From CAZJTL01 sp964548905 (GTDB lineage Bacteria; Cyanobacteriota; Cyanobacteriia; Cyanobacteriales; Xenococcaceae): a stretch of DNA of 64,000 bases. Positions within the stretch are counted from its first letter, which is position 1, and each line of letters starts with the position of its first letter. The stretch is from positions 1 to 64,000 of the forward strand of contig CAZJTL010000005.1 in the NCBI GenBank assembly GCA_964548905.1, in the 5' to 3' direction. Shown here in pieces: positions 60,286 to 64,000 of this stretch. Position numbers and translations under genes: made by a program. The notes below the pieces were generated by a model. That model was not told the DNA's origin. It searched no databases and saw only the letters and a list, made by a program, of their open reading frames with translations.

Positions 60286-60804
60286 ATGAAATTTTGGGGT
60301 GCTAATCGGCGAACTTGGCGAAGGTATATTTTAATTATTTTTGCTTTTTTAGTATGTTTAACACCAAATACACCTAATTCGCGTTTTGATCGCTTTTTGC
60401 AAGGTGACAAGCAGGCGCTAACTAAATCGGAACAAGAAGGATACAAGCTTTTTAAAAATTATGGTTGTATAAGCTGCCATCAAGGGATCAATGTTGGGGG
60501 TAATATGTTTCAACGCTTTGGGGTGATGGGAAACTATTTTGCCGATCGGGGCAATATCACTCAAGCGGATTTGGGACGCTTCAATGTCACTAAAGAGCCG
60601 ACAGATCGCTATGTGTTTAGAGTTCCGAGTCTGCGAAATGTCGAACTGACTCCACCCTATTTTCACGATGGTTCTGCTGAAACTATAGAGAAAGCGATCG
60701 CGATTATGACCAAATATCAACTCGGTCGTCCCCTTTCAAAAGAAAAAATCGATCTTATTGCTCAGTTTTTACGTACTCTTACGGGAGAATATAGAGGAAA
60801 CTGA
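60286..60804 (+). CDS. One-haem fragment of a cytochrome c peroxidase (MauG/CCP family)
   Basis: About 172 residues from ATG at 60286. A basic N-terminus and membrane segment (RRYILIIFAFLVCLTPNTPN) lead to SRFDRFLQGDKQALTKSEQE and GYKLFKNYGCISCHQGINVG, with one CxxCH haem site, then RVPSLRNVELTPPYFHDGSA. This is the C-terminal haem domain of di-haem peroxidases, which have about 300-350 residues and two CxxCH motifs. The N-terminal haem domain is missing and the anchor is joined directly to the C-terminal domain, as by an in-frame deletion. The product could still be an exported cytochrome. A hybrid kinase gene follows after 90 bases. Confidence 0.75.
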   Translation: MKFWGANRRTWRRYILIIFAFLVCLTPNTPNSRFDRFLQGDKQALTKSEQEGYKLFKNYGCISCHQGINVGGNMFQRFGVMGNYFADRGNITQADLGRFNVTKEPTDRYVFRVPSLRNVELTPPYFHDGSAETIEKAIAIMTKYQLGRPLSKEKIDLIAQFLRTLTGEYRGN

Positions 60805-60893
60805 GGAAAGGGTGCATCGCGTCTATAAAGTAGATTAGTTCGACATTTTATGATAGACGAAGGTAATACCTAACTACAAAAATCGCTATAACT

Positions 60894-63635
60894 GTGACTA
60901 TATTTCGGTTTATTTGTAAAAAAGCAAGTTTTTGGAAGCAGAAAACAGAGGAAATTTTTTCAATACCAATTAGATATCTTTTAATAGGTGGATTACTGCT
61001 AATTGCTATCTTTTGGACTAAATCTCAAGCGATTAATTTTAACGAACACAACCGCTATTCTCTCGAACTGCGCGAAATTGCTTCCCTCGATGCCCGCATT
61101 AATCAAAATATTTTACAGGCGCGAGATGGATTGCTGACTTACTACGATCCGATCGTCAAAGATCTAGCAGAAGTAAAGCAATTACACGGCAATCTCCAAC
61201 AAATACCTAGTTTTGTCGATCGACAGGGAAAAGAAGAATTAGAGCGAATTTTGCGAATCGATATTGAGCTGTGGCGAAAAAAAGAACGAATTATTCAAAA
61301 TTTTCAGTCAGAAAATGCAATCTTAACAAATTCTCTCACTTATTTTCCGATCGCGATCGCTGATTTAGTTGAAAACGATGCGATCGAGTCAACTTTAAGA
61401 AATCGTTTGCAGACGCTACTACGTAAAATTCTGCTGTTTAATCTCTCCAATGATGAAGAATTGGTTTCTCCGATAAATACTGAGATTCAGCAACTTCTGG
61501 TAGTGCCTACCACAACTGCTGAAAGTAACGAATTGAAGATGACCCTCGCTCATGCCAAAATTATTATGGGCAAGCATCTCCAGGTTAACAAATCAGTTCA
61601 AGCTATAATTGCATTACCTACAAACGAAAACAGCGAAAGTTCGATCCAAGCTTACGAACATCGCTATCAAAAAGCACTCAGTACAAGTAATTTTTATAAG
61701 CTTTGGCTTTACCTTATCTCTTCTCTTCTGCTGATTGTTGTTTCTGCCTCGATCATTTTCAGATTAAAAGCTTATGCCAAAGCCACTCAGCAAGCAGAAG
61801 AAAAATATCGCAGCATATTTGAAAACTCTGTGGCGGGAATTTTTCAGACAACACCTGATGGGCGCTATTTAAGTGCTAATTCCAAATTAGCAACCATCTA
61901 CGGTTACGACTCCGTTAAAGATTTAATTGAAAACTTAACCGATATCGAACACCAATTATATGTATCTTCAGAACGACGGACAGAATCGATCGAGTTAATC
62001 CGCAAAAAGGGAGCAGTAACAGATTGGGAAAATCAAGTTTACCGCAAGGATGGCACGATTATCTGGATTTCAGAAAATGTCCGTCAGGTGTGCGATAAAA
62101 GTGGCAAACTTCTTTACTACGAAGGTACTGTCACCGACATTACCAAGCGCAAGCAAATAGAACAAGCTTGGCAAACCGCACAAGCAGACTTAAAAAAAGC
62201 AATGGAAGCCGCAAAAGTTGCCAATCGTGCAAAAAGTCAATTTCTCTCCAATATGAGTCACGAATTGCGAACTCCTCTCAATGCTATTTTAGGATTTACC
62301 CAATTAATGAGTCGGCGCGGTTCTCTCGATCGTCAGCATCAGGAATACTTAGAGATCGTCGAACGTAGTGGCGAACACTTATTAACTTTAATCGATGATG
62401 TATTGGAAATCTCTAAGATTGAGGCAGGTAAAATTGTCCTCAATGAAAATAGTTTTGCTTTGGATGCTTTTATAGATTCTCTAGAACAGATGTCACGGTT
62501 AAAAGCCCAGTCTAAAGGACTACAGTTAATCTTTGATGTAGCCAGCGATCTCCCTTCATATATTCGTACCGATGAAAATAAGCTGCGCCAAGTATTAGTG
62601 AATCTTTTAAACAATGCGATTAAGTTTACACAGACAGGACATGTAATTCTGCGAGTGAGACGAGTAGAAAGCAAAAACTCAAATAAAGCCGTTCGTCTTT
62701 TGTTTTTCGTCCAAGATACGGGTTTCGGTATTGCCCCTGAAGAACTCGATCGTTTATTTGAACCCTTCGTTCAAACTGAAGCTGGTCGAAAGTCTCAAGA
62801 AGGAACGGGGTTGGGACTTCCCATTAGCAAAAAATTTATTCAATTGATGGGGGGAGAAATTACCGTTAGCAGTCAACTAGGAAAAGGAACGATTTTTAAG
62901 TTTGATATTCAAGCAAATGCAGTTGAAGCAAGCGAATTACAGGAAGAAGAACCTATCAATCAGGTGATTGATTTAGAACCTGGACAACCGAATTATCGAA
63001 TTTTAGTAGTAGATGATAAACAAGAAAATCGGCAGCTATTAGTTGAGTTACTTAGTTCTGTTGGCTTCCAAGTGCGCGAGGCATCTAACGGACAAGAAGC
63101 AATATCTTTATGGCAAAGCTGGTTACCCGACTTTATTTGGATGGATTTACGAATGCCCGTGATGGATGGATATCAAGCAACCCAACAAATTAAATCAGCA
63201 GGAGATAAAGCCCCTATAATTATCGCTTTAACGGGAAGTGTTTTTCAAGAAGAGCGAGTCACTGCTTTAGCGGCGGGTTTCGATGACTTTGTACGCAAAC
63301 CATTTCGAGTACGAGAAATCTTTGCCAAGATGTCAGAATACTTAGGAGTTCGCTATCGCTATGGTTCCCCACAATCCTCTAGTACTGCTACACAGAAGCC
63401 ATCAATCTCACTGCAAAACTCACTTCTCAATTCAGATGAGATGAAAAACGCCCTAGCTGCAATGCCTATTGAGTGGGTAAAGCAATTGCATCAAGCTGCA
63501 ATTGAAGTGGATGCGGAACAAATTCTTCAGCTACTCGATCGCATTCCTCAGCCTCATGCCGATCTAGTTAATTCCCTAACTCATTTGGTCGATCGATACT
63601 GTTTTGAAGAAATTATTTCGTTAACGCAACAGTAA
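60894..63635 (+). CDS. Hybrid sensor histidine kinase (DAHL-PAS-HisKA-HATPase-REC)
   Basis: 913 residues from a GTG start. TM1 at 25-43; a helical periplasmic sensor (about 50-270) of the DAHL type (ARINQNILQARDGLLTYYDP); TM2 at 272-292; PAS about 305-420 (GIFQTTPDGRYLSANSKLAT); HisKA with the phospho-histidine in NMSHELRTPLNAILGFTQLM; HATPase with NLLNNAIKFTQ, DTGFGI and GTGLGLPIS; REC (about 710-830) with LVVDDKQENR, FIWMDLRMPVMDG and RKPF. The last 80 residues are a short helical domain. The input signal is unknown; the preceding peroxidase-like gene on the same strand may be part of the same unit. Confidence 0.92.
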   Translation: MTIFRFICKKASFWKQKTEEIFSIPIRYLLIGGLLLIAIFWTKSQAINFNEHNRYSLELREIASLDARINQNILQARDGLLTYYDPIVKDLAEVKQLHGNLQQIPSFVDRQGKEELERILRIDIELWRKKERIIQNFQSENAILTNSLTYFPIAIADLVENDAIESTLRNRLQTLLRKILLFNLSNDEELVSPINTEIQQLLVVPTTTAESNELKMTLAHAKIIMGKHLQVNKSVQAIIALPTNENSESSIQAYEHRYQKALSTSNFYKLWLYLISSLLLIVVSASIIFRLKAYAKATQQAEEKYRSIFENSVAGIFQTTPDGRYLSANSKLATIYGYDSVKDLIENLTDIEHQLYVSSERRTESIELIRKKGAVTDWENQVYRKDGTIIWISENVRQVCDKSGKLLYYEGTVTDITKRKQIEQAWQTAQADLKKAMEAAKVANRAKSQFLSNMSHELRTPLNAILGFTQLMSRRGSLDRQHQEYLEIVERSGEHLLTLIDDVLEISKIEAGKIVLNENSFALDAFIDSLEQMSRLKAQSKGLQLIFDVASDLPSYIRTDENKLRQVLVNLLNNAIKFTQTGHVILRVRRVESKNSNKAVRLLFFVQDTGFGIAPEELDRLFEPFVQTEAGRKSQEGTGLGLPISKKFIQLMGGEITVSSQLGKGTIFKFDIQANAVEASELQEEEPINQVIDLEPGQPNYRILVVDDKQENRQLLVELLSSVGFQVREASNGQEAISLWQSWLPDFIWMDLRMPVMDGYQATQQIKSAGDKAPIIIALTGSVFQEERVTALAAGFDDFVRKPFRVREIFAKMSEYLGVRYRYGSPQSSSTATQKPSISLQNSLLNSDEMKNALAAMPIEWVKQLHQAAIEVDAEQILQLLDRIPQPHADLVNSLTHLVDRYCFEEIISLTQQ

Positions 63636-63637
63636 CC

Positions 63638-63663
63638 GCTTTTCCTGCTAACGCAGGAAAAGC
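63638..63663. terminator. Stem-loop after the histidine kinase gene
   Basis: Perfect 11-bp stem GCTTTTCCTGC / GCAGGAAAAGC, TAAC loop. It lies between convergent genes; the tract after it is weak (AAGTCTTTG), so efficiency is uncertain. Confidence 0.65.
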
Positions 63664-63683
63664 AAGTCTTTGTTAAATACTGC

Positions 63684-64000
63684 TTAATCTAAATTTGCGA
63701 ACATTTTCTTAGTTAAATGTTTTTTGTATCGCTGCGAAATAGCTTGTTCTGGATCGATACCTTCAAAAGTTGGTGGTAGCCAGACTCTCATAACTAGTAA
63801 AATCCCTAAAACTAGTAAAAAAGAACAAGTAGCTAAAATCTGACTCCAAGGAGTTTCTAAAATTCCTTTGACGATAATTTCTCGTAAGATCGAAATGATC
63901 GACACTTCAACAGCAACACCCATGGAAACGCGATGTTCTTGTAAATAAATAATTAACAGACGGAATAATTCAACTAGAATCAGCAAAAATAGAATATCTG
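63684..64000 (-). CDS. PsiE-like membrane protein, 3' part only
   Basis: The frame is open to the window end (DILFLLILVELFRLLIIYLQ and on), so the start lies beyond base 64000. VSMGVAVEVSIISILREIIV and the final membrane helix (ILATCSFLLVLGILLVMRVW) match phosphate-starvation-inducible PsiE proteins; the tail ends KKMFANLD. Function is unknown. Confidence 0.75.
   Translation of the reverse strand, partial: DILFLLILVELFRLLIIYLQEHRVSMGVAVEVSIISILREIIVKGILETPWSQILATCSFLLVLGILLVMRVWLPPTFEGIDPEQAISQRYKKHLTKKMFANLD

Noticed and set aside
1..64000. tRNA, rRNA or tmRNA genes
   Set aside because: I scanned by eye for T-loop and conserved rRNA sequences and saw none; a covariance search would settle it.

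Overview
The window is from a cyanobacterium. The palindrome GCGATCGC and its GATCG core occur throughout, in genes and in spacers. The gene set is diagnostic: orange carotenoid protein with its fluorescence recovery protein, a CpcT-type bilin lyase, a PAP/fibrillin protein, a DUF3134 protein, XisH/XisI, and a NucA/NuiA nuclease-inhibitor pair. The DNA is AT-rich, and large spacers are packed with heptamer-type tandem repeats, secreted RTX and two-partner-secretion proteins, and decayed toxin-antitoxin genes. This fits a large-genome colonial or filamentous lineage; I cannot name the genus. A run of ten N at 9233-9242 shows that this is a draft scaffold.

Layout. Bases 1-5900 are accessory DNA: the 3' end of a two-partner-secretion exoprotein, eight copies of a short C-terminal coding module, a 94%-similar direct repeat of about 250 bp (offset 2542 bp) flanking xisHI and a DUF433 gene, fragments of PIN/antitoxin genes, and a decayed IS200/IS605 TnpB that sits beside a DUF433-like gene and a truncated PIN toxin. 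Bases 5970-13730 hold a UvrD-like helicase, a J-domain/TPR/membrane protein split by the N gap, an MFS exporter, a GT4 glycosyltransferase and a conserved small protein. Bases 13900-19450 hold two RTX proteins in tandem and a REC-GAF-GGDEF diguanylate cyclase. Bases 19670-26550 hold a response-regulator remnant, a DppB-like permease, the nuclease and its inhibitor, a WecG/TagA transferase, CysQ, a GT2 glycosyltransferase and a HicA/HicB pair.

Bases 26680-48680 are mostly housekeeping: DoxX, TypA, DUF3134, fibrillin, a prohibitin-like protein, CpcT, an SDR, a MacB-like permease and its HlyD partner separated by a reversed sulfotransferase, a TPR protein, a response regulator, a GyrA/ParC-type subunit, a Phd/PIN toxin-antitoxin pair with a 28-nt perfect palindrome, a toroid-like hypothetical protein, prfB with its programmed frameshift, dnaN and a TonB-like protein. 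Bases 48700-54510 are a decaying tandem array of two-partner-secretion exoproteins with an HNH endonuclease pair between the copies. Bases 54636-64000 hold obgE, the ocp/frp photoprotection pair, an OGFr-like fragment, a ComEA-like HhH protein, an acetylpolyamine amidohydrolase, a VOC protein, a one-haem cytochrome c peroxidase fragment, a hybrid histidine kinase, and the 3' end of a PsiE-like gene.

Two themes run through the window. First, short tandem repeats with units of seven or eight bases fill the spacers and also run into genes, where they supply start codons, stop codons and C-terminal tails. In all three exoprotein copies an array with a unit not divisible by three sits at the same place, just before a conserved C-terminal motif, and in one copy the reading frame is broken exactly there. 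Second, several systems keep only the ends of genes (PIN, antitoxin, response regulator, TnpB, OGFr, DUF952, DUF6940, cytochrome peroxidase), so this stretch is unusually rich in gene remnants.
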